The position numbers were made by a program, and so were the translations under genes. Source: Dicyema japonicum (taxonomy: Eukaryota; Dicyemida; Rhombozoa; Dicyemidae). Taken from it: a stretch of DNA of 64,000 nt. Below the pieces are notes generated by a model. It saw only the letters and a list, made by a program, of their open reading frames with translations, was not told the DNA's origin and made no database searches. Of this stretch, positions 22,520-33,066 are shown one piece after another. The DNA is taken from the NCBI GenBank assembly GCA_011109175.1, contig RDEW01000007.1, positions 371,712 to 435,711 on the forward strand, in the 5' to 3' direction. Positions within the stretch are counted from its first letter, which is position 1. The number at the start of each line of letters is the position of its first letter.

Positions 22520-24241
22520 ATGATTGAAACCCAGACATTTTCTAAGGATGGATTCATAGCTAGCATAAAAAATCAGTTCGATGACCTCATTGCGGATTAT
22601 GAAACTGCATGTGACAATTACAAGACAGAAAGAAAAAGCTGGGAGGACCAACTCACCCAGGCGAATCGAGAAAAGAAGCAAATGCAGTATTTATACTTTT
22701 TTATTAACAAATGAATGTTCATTTAGTCTGTATAGGGAGTTAATCAACGAATTGGAGGTCAAATGCGCTAATAATGAGAATAATCAGGATCTCCTAAACA
22801 ACAAGGAGATTGAACTTGCCAACTGTCAAAAGATGGTGGAAGGACAACTTGATTTCATCAATAAAGTCACTGAATTACAAATGGTGACTATTTTGGCCAT
22901 ATTTGTAGGCAGAGTCCGATAACTACGTAGCTAAAGTCAACAAGGAGGAAATCACATTTTTGAGGGATCAGAATGATATTTTGAGACAGGAGGAGGCCAG
23001 AATGAAGAATCAGATCAGGGTTCAGTCGAAAACTGCGGAAGACTGTTATATCAAAGTAAGATTGAGCTAATAATTTCCAGAATGTTAAGTGCAATCAAAA
23101 AATCCACGAAATGGATGCTACTAACGTGGAATACAGGAGACAGAATAAGATCATGGAGTCGACAGTCCAAGTCATTATTAATGAGATTTTGCTAGAAATA
23201 CAGCTCTGCCATTGAGGAACTGCAAAAATCTAAAATTGTCATTTACAAATTATTTCTATCGCTGTATGACAATGTGCCTGACCGTTCTTTCGAAGACATC
23301 GAGGGATACAAAAATCTCACAAAGGAGGACTGATTAACATGATTCTCAGTCTGCAGGCTGAGAACCAACTATTGAAAAAAAGGCAAAATAGTGAACAAAG
23401 CGCCAAAAATAGTTCAAACTTTTATTATATTTAGACGAAAGTGTTAAAGACTTCAACAAAGAGGCCAATTCATTTGAAAAAGACATAAGGATCATCGTGA
23501 ATGACCAAGAACCTGAGGATGACTTCTCAGCAAGGGCATACATGTGTGAAATAGAGTCCCTCAAAGTATTGTGTCTAGAAATAATTTAGACTGAGCTCAC
23601 GAGGAGTCAGGAAAACGTGGAAGGTATTTTTGATAAGACATAATTAGACTGCGAACGGGACATTTTGTATTTCACTCAACAAGTGACCGACCTGCAAGTA
23701 AGAGTCGGGTGAAACGATATAGAACGAAAAATACGAATTGGAGGCAAGATTGGCTGACTTTGAGGACTTTGAGGTATTGATGGAGGAGAATAAAAATTTG
23801 AAATCAAATTTAAATGGAAAAAGTCAGTTAAACGAGAACCTCAGGGCAGAGATCTTATCTAATCGCCAAAGCGTAGATAAGCTGATAATTCTTAGATATC
23901 ACAACTGGAAAGTAAATTAAAAACCCTCAAATCAGAAAAGGAGGAGGTTTTACAGAATTTTAACGATTTGGAAGTCAAGTACTTGTTCTGCCTGAAGGAA
24001 ATGGAACAATCACAAAATTCGACGAGTGAGTTAGAGAAGCAAAACCGCATACTTGAAGTTAAGAGTTTTTTAACTGTGTAGGCTGAAAGAAAGATGCTTT
24101 TAGAGCAATCGAATAGTTCCAAGGGTCGAGATGATGAATATGTACTTTGATTACTCATTCAAGACATATTCGTTGGAATCTGGTATCTCTGAATGGAAGC
24201 AAGAGTTCGAAGAGAAATGTTGCTTTAATAATTATGACTAG
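22520..24241 (+). CDS. Coiled-coil protein, about 12 exons with mostly 22-25 bp introns
   Basis: Starts MIETQTFSKDGFIASIKNQF and reads about 475 residues of heptad-rich, charged sequence (for example KNQIRVQSKTAED, KSEKEEVLQNFNDLEVK). Introns that keep the frame: 22687-22726 (40 bp), 22884-22908, 23056-23080, 23171-23195, 23412-23434, 23566-23589, 23624-23647, 23698-23722, 23873-23895, 24058-24081, 24142-24163. One frame break remains near 23288-23340. A 20- or 41-bp intron starting at the GTTCT near 23283 would close it, but so would a single missing base after KNLTKED. No family was recognised; the low-complexity coiled-coil character suggests a cytoskeletal or scaffold role only in general terms. 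The stop codon abuts a minisatellite. Confidence 0.7.
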
Positions 24242-24395
24242 AAAATTACGCTATTAGTCAGGAAAGTAACGTTATTGAACGGAAAAGTGACGTTAATGGT
24301 TGGGAAAGTGACGCTATTGAACGGAAAAATGACGTTAATGTCAGGAAAGTGACGCTATTAGTCGGGAAACCCTATAATAGTTGGGAATACTATGG
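24242..24395. repeat. Minisatellite, 20-21 bp units with TGACG core
   Basis: About seven units of the form GGAAAGTGACGCTATTGAAC, varying between GTGACGTTAATG and GTGACGCTATTA. The array begins at the base after the coiled-coil gene stop codon and fades after 24390. TGACG is the half site of CREB/ATF-type factors, but no use as such is shown. Confidence 0.75.
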
Positions 24396-24484
24396 GGTCA
24401 AGCATTTCTTGTTTGACCCAGATGTTTCCCTGACAATATCATCTGCAACGGAAACCATTTTCATGCTATCGCATGGTAACCAGA

Positions 24485-24770
24485 AAATTCATCTAATTAA
24501 CAATAATATCAATTTGTCTAATTAACAATTCGTCTAAATCGTCATGTCTGTCTAATAACAATTAAATCATTTTATTTAAGATATTTAAAAAAAATATTGT
24601 GAGCTATTCTTCTAAGATATTCATTTATATTGTCGAATCTAATATTTTCAACAATTCTTTTTATGCGTGAAGCACTTTCGCGAAAACACTTTTTTGACGA
24701 TTCAAAAAATTGTTAATTAGACGAATTGTTTTAGATGAATTGTTTTAGACGAATTAGCCGTTTTTGTCGG
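24485..24770. mobile_element. MITE-like element with iterated TTCGTCTAA motif
   Basis: The left arm has CTAATTAACAATTCGTCTAA (about 24519-24538). The right arm has TTGTTAATTAGACGAATTGT (about 24709-24728), its near reverse complement, followed by two further GAATTGTTTTAGA repeats to about 24765. The interior is about 170 bp of non-coding AT-rich DNA. Target duplication not defined; superfamily unknown. Confidence 0.5.
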
Positions 24771-25079
24771 GTTGTGGCGTATTTGTCAGATATTTACATG
24801 AGTTATCACTCGGACAACCTCAATGAGAGTTATTTCTCAGTTCAGAGATAATCTTGAATAGTTTTGAACTTTGGGTTGTAAAAAATCTATTTTTGATTCG
24901 TTAATGTTGAATTGAAGGGGTATACTTTTATGAAGTGGCAGATGCACTGCAAAAAGCATGCACTTTAAATTAGATGACGTTGATAGCAGTTTATTATTAT
25001 ACGCAATGCGTGATAAAGCACGTAACAAGAGAAATCACCTAATCCCTAATCAAATTGTGTGCGACTGAAGTTCTTGTAA

Positions 25080-25300
25080 ATTCCAGTTAAAAAATTGGAG
25101 ACCGCTACCGTTTTGTACCGGTAGCAATCGAGACGTCTAGTGCGGCCGGAAGTATTACAGCCTCTTTCCTAAAGGAAATCGGGGGAAAATGCCACTGCAA
25201 GAAAGACGTGCGGGAAGCGGTCTGGCTGAGGCAAAGAATTGGTATCGCAGTTGTTCGCGGAAAAGCTTACTCCGTGAATTAGCAGACATTAGGGCCGCGA
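25080..25300 (+). mobile_element. C-terminal relic of a PD-(D/E)XK-type LINE family
   Basis: One frame reads PVAIETSSAAGSITASFLKE then WLRQRIGIAVVRGKAYSV. The same C-terminal wording (ETSGPMKVSFLRSLG, RISLSIVRGNSHSI) recurs at 28804-29420, 53265-53590, 54164-54741, 61495-62000 and 63495-63665, so it marks one repeated LINE family, called LINE-C here. It ends near GAATTAGC at about 25280. No RT is attached. Confidence 0.6.
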
Positions 25301-25539
25301 CATCAATTGGCAAATTTTAATAAAAATTGGAAAATAAAAATTTTATTAACACATGTCTTCGAATGCTTTTTGTGGACGCTATACTCGCATTATTCAAAAA
25401 ACTCAAATTGTAAAGTAAAAAAATGTTGCTATTTCGTGCCAGTAGTTAGCTGATGGATTCTTGCATTTGTATCGAAAGACGATATCGAGAAAAACAATAA
25501 ATAATCTTTTACTAAAAAAGACATTATTTTGAAGATTCA

Positions 25540-25880
25540 AAAAATATCAACTGTAATTAAAGCTGCACATAAACCAAAGTTTTCAACGCTTGAAGAGAAG
25601 TTGGTAGAATGGATGGAAGTAGTAGAGTCTAAAGGTATTTTTCGATAAAATCAATTTTTAGGTGGTTAACTAAGGCCACATTTTTCGGAATGAGTTTCAC
25701 TCGTAATTTCAAAAATTCTAATTGATTTTTGGTTAAATTAAAAGACAGGGATTTACAATACTCAAGTTACATGGAAAAATGCGGAACATCCATAAACATT
25801 GACTCCTTTTTTGAAGACATAAATTGGCAGGAAGAACCTGAGTCTAAGCAAAACGCTACCACCTTACCATACCCATGTAT
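25540..25880 (+). mobile_element. Tigger/pogo-like transposase N-terminus with 27-bp intron
   Basis: The frame reads IKAAHKPKFSTLEEKLVEWM then EVVESK, a CENP-B/Tigger-type DNA-binding region. A GT...AG stretch of 27 bp (25634-25660) lies at the same site as a 27-bp stretch in the copy at 55382-56050. After it a shifted frame gives WLTKATFFGMSF and FKNSN, then KCGTSINIDSFFEDINW. The copy breaks off at about 25880, where the LINE-B open frame begins. Frameshifts show it is dead. Confidence 0.6.
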
Positions 25881-27995
25881 ATATGACTGAGAAGCTCTGG
25901 TCTCAGCCGCTGCTGGTGACAAACTACCAAAAACATATAGAGAACCACCTATATACATTACCAGCTAATATGACTATACAAGACCTATGGGATCAGACCA
26001 AAAGCATTATTTGCCTTGCCGCAAACACCCACCTTGGAGTGAGACGGCAGACAACCGGAAATATGTCACTTGGCCATCCAGACTCCTTATTACTGGCAAA
26101 ACAACAACGAGAAATATGGATACAGAGTCTAAACACGACGGATATACATATCAAAAACAAACTACGAACTGAACGAAATATTATCAAGAGAAGAATCATG
26201 AAGCTTAATAATGAACACTCGAAGGATGTCTTCCTATCACATCTTAGAGAGCTGGAGCAACTAAAGGACAATGCACAAATGTTCGCTGCAGTCCGACTAA
26301 TGCGAGGAAAGAAAAAAGCGACAGTACATGTTATGGATGGGAAGGGGAAACTTATCTTAAAACCAGACGAACAGATCGAATTGATTGCTGCCCATTTTGA
26401 AAAACTGTTCAATGCGAACGGCCAAGAACTGGCCCCTTTCATCGGAGAACCGCGGATGCTGGAAACAATTATCACATCTAAGGAAGTTCAGAGTGCGTGC
26501 AGTAAGCTAAAGAATCACAGGAGCGCTGGACCAGACAACATCCCTCCCGAACTGCTGAAATATGGACCTATGCGTCTATTCGAAACCATTGCGACATTGT
26601 TAAATGGAATGTTTACATCCAACTCTGTCCTACCACTGGGGAAAGGGACATTGATACCTATACAAAAGCCTAACAAACCAAAGGGACCACTAGAAAGCCT
26701 ACGCCCAGTCATATTGTTAAACACATTACGAAAAGTTCTTGCATCTGTTGCTTTGGACCGCTTAAAACATCCTGCAGGAAATTACCTATCAGCATGCCAT
26801 AGTGGATTTCGTGAAGGAAGGTCGACAGCGGACATTCTGTGGAGCCACAGGTGGCGGTGTGCAACGGCTCAAAGATACAAAAATGCCACGACCATCCTGG
26901 GGATCGATATGTCAAGAGCTTTCGACACCATTAGCCGACACAAGCTAATGGTTGTCCTTCATCAATTTGTGGACCAATCATTGCTACGGATAATCAGAGT
27001 ACTTCTCTCAAGTACTGAACTGTCAGTCCGAATTGGGAGAACTCTATCCCGACCATTCAAAACTACAATCGGCACTCCTCAGGGAGACTCCCTCTCCCCC
27101 TTACTATTTGTGATATATCTCGAAGCTGCACTAAAGGATCTAAGAACTTGCTATGAAGGAAAAATAAACGAAGTCGTATACGCGGATGATGTGGATTTTA
27201 TATCCGAGGATACAGAAGCTCTCACACATCTGCTGGAAAATGCACCGGACAAACTGGGGGAATGGTTCCTCATCGTTAACCGGGCCAAAACGGAAATCAC
27301 GGAAATCAAAAGAATGGACAACATCCTTAATGAACGTTGGCGACATGTTAATAAGCTTGGATCCCTACTGGGGGACACAGAAGACATCATCAAAAGGAAA
27401 ACACTTGCAGGAGTAGCAATGCGAAAACTCAAAAAGGGATGGCTGAAAGGACTAGATGTCAATCTGCGGATACGCATGTACAATGCATTTGTGAAACCGA
27501 TACTGACATACAATGCTGGTACTTGGGCCTGTACAGGTGCGGAATCAATGGCTCTCGATGGGTTCCACAGAAAACAGCTTAGAGTATTATTTGGCATGCA
27601 GTGGCCAGCCAGAATCTCGAATACCGGTATTTACAAAAAATGCAAGAGTAGGCCTCTAAGCCTGGAAATCACTGACGCCCGGTGGAGACTGTTTGGTCAC
27701 GTACTACGCATGGATCTTGCTGCCCCGGCTAATGTGGCGATGGAGGACCATTTCATGTTCGAGGGCAAATGCTTCCGTGGCAGACCAAGGATGACCCTAC
27801 CTATCATGCTGCACAAAGACCTCCAAAGGATGAAGAAATGCCTAAAGACGGGAGACGATCTGGACATGCTGAGATCGACTGCGTGTAACCGTGGAGGATG
27901 GAAGAGGCTAACTAATAACATTGTTTCTTGTATTGCACATGCTTTGCTATAACTATTATGGCAAGGCGATAAGTGCTGTAATAATAATAAGAACA
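25880..27995 (+). mobile_element. LINE-B, near-intact 689-codon reverse transcriptase
   Basis: The largest open frame in the window (25883-27952). It lacks the endonuclease and begins in the EN-RT linker. RT motifs in order: RSAGPDNIPPELLKYGP, SLRPVILLNTLRKVL, GFREGRSTADILWSHRW, GIDMSRAFDTISRHKLM, GTPQGDSLSPLLFVIYLE, VVYADDVDFISED (catalytic YADD intact), then thumb and the C-terminal WRLFGHVLRMDLAAPANVAM and CFRGRPRMTLP. A (TAA)n tail lies at 27980-27991. The frame is open upstream to about 25823, but that part reads Tigger sequence in another phase, so the LINE is 5' truncated near 25880. No frameshift in 2 kb suggests a young insertion. Related relics: 18241-18975, 47371-47690, 59410-59600; LINE-A is a diverged relative. 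Confidence 0.9.
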
Positions 27996-28024
27996 CCAAT
28001 AGTAATTACTAAATTAATTAAGTG

Positions 28025-28620
28025 ATCTCGAAGGCCTCAATTAGAATTCTCATTTTTTTCTCGTGCGCCTTCTGGGATCCAACACAACTTCTCTGTGGGC
28101 GGGGTGGTTTCGGGAATAGGAATTGGAGAGGAGTGATGTATACCTTTCTCATAAGACACGTCGTGGCTGTGTATTGTTGAGAGTTGCACTGCTTGCACAG
28201 GGAAGCAAATCCTTTTCTATTTTGTCGGATAAGGTCTTCAAGTGATGAAAGTATTAGTTTTTCTAGTTTCCAGAGATTCTAATAATAGTGGTTGTTATGG
28301 CCTGAATGTCCCGGATTCTTTGTTTGTTCGTCCAGGACAGATTGATTCCCCATGACGTGCAGGCATAGATGACAGAAGGCTCAATGAATTGTTTGTACAA
28401 CAATTTCAAAGCTGGAAAAGAGGTTTTAATGCCACCGAAAATAGTTTTGAATATCCCTAGCTTTCTTGAGCAGCTTCCAGAGACAGCGTCGACGTGAGGT
28501 GAAAAAAACATGTGTGTGTCGAAAGTGATCCCGAAGATTTTCAGTTTCTTCGAAAAGGTATTTTTGTATGGTTGATAAATATATCCACTGTCATTTGTCC
28601 AAGTCATTTGTCTGAAGTAA
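28025..28620 (-). mobile_element. LINE relic, RT thumb and C-terminus (Ingi/jockey-like)
   Basis: The minus-strand frame 28263-28607 reads LKIFGITFDTHMFFSPHVDA, KLGIFKTIFGG and YACTSWGINLSWTNK, the standard sequence after the YADD box in Ingi/jockey-type RTs. It continues to about 28025 with PKPPRPQRSC. The same segment occurs in the relic at 9958-10224. The palm is missing. A single N lies just upstream at 28740. Confidence 0.7.
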
Positions 28621-28803
28621 TTAAAGACGAAGAAGATTTTTCAGTAGACATATCAAGCCGGTTTATAATTTAGCCAAATTTGAATCTTTGAAGGTATTCT
28701 TGTAGTCTTTCTGATGCCTTCTTAAATAATTGGAGCTATNGGAAGCCTGCTGCGTGGATTGCGAACGAGTTCCCTCGGAGTATGGCCATTCCAATCTTTT
28801 GTC

Positions 28804-29420
28804 TTAGTCAAACCCTTCTTGTTGATTCCTTTTGTTTTTGGCAAGCATTCCTCCTAGTTCTCGCAAGAACTCAACCGTCATTGGACCAACGGCTCTCGAT
28901 GATTCGGTCGCAACTAGAGTAAATCGGTAGCGATCACCGAGGCAAGAATATTTCTTGATTTTTAGGTTCTCCGCATTCGAAGCAGCTGCTCCAGGTTTCT
29001 GAACCGATTTGTAAATATTCGTGCTTGTAAACGTGTCTACACAAGTTGCGTCCCAGACCAAAGATCTTCCAGACGTTGAAGGGAAAAGGGTCATCCCAAT
29101 TCTCTTTCCATCTCCTGGATCAAGACTCACTGGTTCAAGCTGTACTGGGATGTCTGTAGCCTTCAGAGCTCTGACGATCACATCGTTCAGAGCAGCATGA
29201 CGTGGTCCTCTTCCGGCGCTTATTCTGCAGGACTGCGGGTGCAATCCCTTCGTATCGACTGTTTTCCGCATCGGCATCGGTGTTTCTGGCAAACGTTTAG
29301 TCCCAGCCTTTGTCGATTCCAATCATCGAAGAATAGTCGTCCAAAAAGTTCCCGAGGTTTGAGAAGGTATTGCACCAAGCCATGCTCCACTTCCTCCACT
29401 TGAAGCTGACACTAAACAAG
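28804..29420 (-). mobile_element. LINE-C C-terminal domain, longest copy
   Basis: The minus-strand frame 28804-29322 reads HPQSCRISAGRGPRHAALND, GDGKRIGMTLFPSTSGRSLV, WDATCVDTFTSTNIYKS, GAAASNAENLKIKKYSCLGD and YRFTLVATESSRAVGPM. The arrangement E-x(n)-GKR-G, W-D-A-T and K-K-Y suggests a PD-(D/E)XK nuclease fold of the kind carried by RLE-type retroelements. That reading is inference from residue spacing. A Cys-rich segment (CRCGK) precedes it in another frame at about 29280. The RT is absent. It is the best copy of a family with at least six relics in the window. Confidence 0.6.
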
Positions 29421-30302
29421 TCAGACAATGTTGATTTGTATCTTTTTTAAGGTCCTCCATAATTTTGGAGCAGACAATTATGGATTAAATTCTGAAATTT
29501 CCCAATTCCCAAATTTGCCGAAAAAAATGCTGGTACCAAAAATGGCAAATTTGGGTAGTTTACTGTATTTATTATTGTATTTAACAAATAAAAATAAAAT
29601 CAACTCTTAATTTTTAGGTCAACTTGTAATACATATTAGATAAACCTTTTATACTTTTAGGTAAACAAAAGCCAAATCCTATCACAAAAACGCTTACCCT
29701 GATGACAAGAGCCCCGCCGTTAGACCAATAATCCTAACTCTAACTTTTATCCGAAAATAGTTTTAATTAACCAATTTTTGTTAAACTCTACAAATAAGCT
29801 CTATTCTCGAGCAGTTGTAAAAGAGATTATGTATCCTATACTTTTACTGAAATAAAGTTTAATGATGAGGATCGTAATTACCTGAAAAAATTAGTCTCAG
29901 TCGTGTTATTTAAATATCCACCTGATAGTGAATAATGTTCGAACGCTTGATTGAATTTAATCAGAATAAATTTGTTACTCTTGAAAATAAAATTTCGACT
30001 TCTTTGAACATGCCGGGCGTCTATTGAGTAAGGTTGATCAAATGACGTAACCAGAAGTAAGGAAAATAAATCGTTAATCGAGTATCAACATTGCACCACT
30101 TGTTTTCTCGTCATCCATTTAAAAATAATTTTCAAAACTCAATTTTTAGACTCGTTGTTATAGAGAAAACTAGAGGGATAAACATAAAGTCACTGTCTTT
30201 TGTCAGCAGACTTTCAAAAGAGGGATACCTCAGAACGCATTGAAACTCAATGGTTTTTTAAGATTACCCGATTCCTATTATGATAGGCAAATCAGTTATT
30301 AC
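29421..30302. other. Unassigned AT-rich DNA with a Tigger-like end at 29500-29575
   Basis: Around 29545-29570 the sequence GGCAAATTTGGGTAGTTTAC followed by TGTATT resembles, in reverse complement, the terminal sequence before the Tigger relic at 55.4-56.2 kb (ACAGTAAAT then GGCAAATTT). This is probably a solo Tigger-type end. The remainder to 30302 has no recognised gene. Confidence 0.4.
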
Positions 30303-30627
30303 TACACTCCAGGATAACTGTGTCAAATAGAAAAAATTGTCCACTAGGTCAGTGATCCCAGTCCGAGAAGGAAGATGACGAGTCCGGTGGGGTCGAGAAT
30401 CTTGTGCTGTTTTTCTCATCGGGGATGGTATCTGTGTGATTGTAGATCTTTTGAGATAATTTGATAAGACTTCTGTGTGATTGTAGATATTTAGATAGTG
30501 TCTGAAACAGAGGGCAGCTCGGTTGACTAGGTGTCTTTAAGTGTTTCTGTTTAAATTCGAATTCTGTTGTAATTCGTGCTTTGTGTCTACCTTGTTGTAA
30601 ATTAACGTTCCTTCCCACAAGGTTCAT
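30303..30627 (-). mobile_element. LINE-A 3'-end relic
   Basis: The minus-strand frame 30349-30627 reads PSQPSCPLFQTLSKYLQS, matching PSCPLFHTLSKYLQS in the 3' part of LINE-A copies 1 and 2. The terminal GTGATCCCAGTCCGAGAAG region also matches. The YNHTDTIPDE part is duplicated internally. Dead fragment without RT. Confidence 0.65.
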
Positions 30628-30639
30628 TGGATTGCATCC

Positions 30640-30842
30640 ACCTTACTAAGGAGACTCCCAATTTCTCGCAGGCATCAAAAGGATCAAACTATTCTTTGCA
30701 CTAGGAGATAATTTCGTTACCTGCAGACATTTTTGGGAATCGCTGAAACCGTAAGGATCAAGGAGTTAGTTAGTTTGGTTTTACCCTGGATCTAACGAAT
30801 AATTTCATTTTTATAATTTATTAAAAAGATTTCAATGGGCTT
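30640..30842 (+). repeat. LINE 3'-end block, also at 33071-33278
   Basis: The 200 bp from ATCCACCTTACTAAGGAGAC to TTTCAATGGGCTT are repeated, seemingly base for base, at 33071-33278. The first copy ends at a single N (30843) and the second begins right after another N (33070). A diverged relative is the LINE 3' end at 10490-10625. See the findings for an assembly explanation. Confidence 0.8.
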
Positions 30843-30844
30843 NT

Positions 30845-31090
30845 TTGATAATTTGTTATAAGACAAAGATTCTTTTCGATGCCATCGAAGATAAAAAAAA
30901 ACGTTTTTATTACGTGAAGTGAGATTAGAGAGAGGAGGAAATTGAATTGAAATATAAGCAAATATTTTTTGATGTGTATGGAGTTTAATCGAAATGACAA
31001 TAAATAAGGTTAAAACCTTTGATGAATATTTATAGTCGAATTCAGACTGAAATCTTGAATGATGTTAGTCAGTCTTTTGTTATTTCTCAA
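30845..31090. repeat. Block duplicated at 38391-38635
   Basis: From TTTGATAATTTGTTATAAGA to GTTAGTCAGTCTTTTGTTAT this matches 38391-38635 with only a few differences. It begins directly after the N at 30843. No coding content. Either a true repeat or a contig placed twice. Confidence 0.75.
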
Positions 31091-31159
31091 TATATTTTCC
31101 AGTAAATTGTAAAATTTGATTAATAGAGATTGGATTAAGAAATCTTGGAGAAGGTAATA

Positions 31160-32510
31160 TAATTTTTAATAAATAGGCGAGTTAGAAGATACCACTTCAT
31201 TAATTAAAAGTATAACTAGTCATTCCTATAGCTTCTACTACTCTGTCGACTACAGCAGGTTTAATGATTAGTCATTCCTATAGCTTCTACTACTCCGTCG
31301 ACGACAGCAGGTTTAATGATTAGTCATTCCTATAGCTTCTACTACTACGACTTCAAAGATAGAGTGTCTGTGATGTTATGCACAAATATGTCTGGAAATC
31401 ATAAATTAAGCTTTTATTGATTGGAAAATCAATAATGCCAAAGTGTTTTAAAAAATATGAATATCGTTGTTCTGTTTCGTATCANATTGTAAAATTTGAT
31501 TAATAGAGATTGGATTAAGAAATCTTGGAGAAAGTAATATAATTTTTAATAAATAGGCGAGTTAGAAGATACCACTTCATTAATTAAAAGTATAACTAGT
31601 CATTCCTATAGCTTCTACTACTCTGTCGACTACAGCAGGTTTAATGATTAGTCATTCCTATAGCTTCTACTACTACGACTTCAAAAATAGAGTGTCTGTG
31701 ATGTTATGCAAAAATATGTCTGGAAATCATAAATTAAGCTTTTATTGATTGGAAAATNGTCAGATTCTACCACTCGATTAACTAAAGGTATAATGACTAG
31801 TCATTTCCCTAGCTTCTTTCACTTTATGATATCTATTTCCTGAAGGTATAATGAATAATCATTTCCGTAGTTTTTGGTAATCTATTGATGAGAGAAGGTT
31901 TAATGACTAGTCATTCCTATAGCTTCTACTACTCCGTCGACGACTGCAGGTTTGATGACTAGTTATTCTTATAGAATCTAATAATCCGTCGACGACTACA
32001 GGTTTAATGACTGTTCATTATCGTCAGATTCTACCACTTCATTGACAGAAGGTATAATGACTACTTATTTCCCTAGCATCTTTCACTTCATGGAATCTAT
32101 TTCCTGAAGGTATAATGAATAATCATTTCCCTAGTTTTTGGTAATCTATTGATGAGAGCAGGTTTAATGACTAGTCATTCCTCTAGCTTCTACTACTCCG
32201 TCGACGACTGCAGGTTTAATGATTAGTCATTCCTATAGCTTCTACTACTCCGTCGACGACAGCAGGTATTATGACTGTTCATTAACTTTTGCTTCTACCA
32301 CTCCATTGACTGAAGGTAAAATGACTGGTCATCGCTCTAGCATCAACCAATCCATCAGCAAAAAATCTGACAGCAATTATTCTATTATTGACTAATACAA
32401 CCTACGAAAGAAGGTAAAATGACTGGTCATCGCTCTAGCATCAACCAATCCATCAGCAAAAAATCTGACAGCAATTATTCTATTATTGACTAATACAACC
32501 TACGAAAAAA
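31160..32510. repeat. Tandem array of about 52-bp units with palindromic core
   Basis: Units such as AGGTTTAATGATTAGTCATT followed by CCTATAGCTTCTACTACTCC and GTCGACGACAGC repeat every 52 bp (starts at 31257 and 31309). They continue, more diverged, from 31759 to 32300. Many units contain ATGACTAGTCAT, a perfect 12-bp palindrome, and GTCGAC. The last part is a 98-bp unit repeated twice (starts 32312 and 32410). Single Ns at 31485 and 31758 mark joins, and 31486-31757 largely repeats 31107-31430. Confidence 0.8.
31345..31484 (+). mobile_element. Tigger-like DDE fragment
   Basis: Frames give DFKDRVSVMLCTNMSGNHKL and then, shifted, PKCFKKYEYRCSVS-like residues. This corresponds to NFKNRVSVMLFANISGNHKL and MPRCFKKYDYPCSASY of the Tigger relic at 55382-55684. 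A second truncated copy follows the repeat units at about 31675-31757. Dead. Confidence 0.6.
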
Positions 32511-32691
32511 TTAATTAGTTTGATTCATTTGTTTTTTGTTGAGTAATAATCTGTATTCTTTATTTATATCATACAATTAATGTGTATTTTCTAGACATCT
32601 ATTCTTTTTTTCTTATTTTTTCTTTTTTAATGTAATCAAACTCTTATTTACCTTTTTAATCAAAAATCTTTAAACAACTAATTTAGTTAGT

Positions 32692-33066
32692 TTATCGTAA
32701 ATTTGCCGGAATACTATCTGAGCACACGAAAAAGGTGCGAGGACTGCTAAGATAAGCGTAAATGATCACATTAGTACTAGGATTCCTGGGAGCTGGAAAA
32801 TATCTCATTAATATATTAAATAGCTGAGGACTCAAGACTGATCCTTGTGGCAGTCCCCTCTTCATAACAATCTTTTCAGATATAAATCCTCCACATCTCA
32901 TAAATGATCTTCTCCCTGTCAGGAGATTTCTTTACCAATCAAGTAAAACTTTGAGATTCCAGCTGCGACAAGCAGATAATACAGTGTGTCATGCCAGACA
33001 CTATCGAAGGCCTTCGATATATCTAGACAGACGACACTCAGCTGATATTTGAAATTCCTGGCCTTC
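32692..33066 (-). mobile_element. LINE reverse transcriptase palm relic
   Basis: Minus-strand frames read LDISKAFDSVWHDTLYYLLV (about 32970-33035), then KRGLPQGSVLSPQLFNILM (32692-32901). These are RT motifs A and B of a jockey-like LINE. The catalytic YADD box is altered (NVIIYAYLS). The fragment ends at the N at 33070, so it may continue elsewhere. Confidence 0.7.

Noticed and set aside
31160-32510. Regular repeats could be mistaken for a CRISPR array
   Set aside because: The units are contiguous 52-bp tandem repeats without unique spacers, in a eukaryotic genome, with no cas genes.
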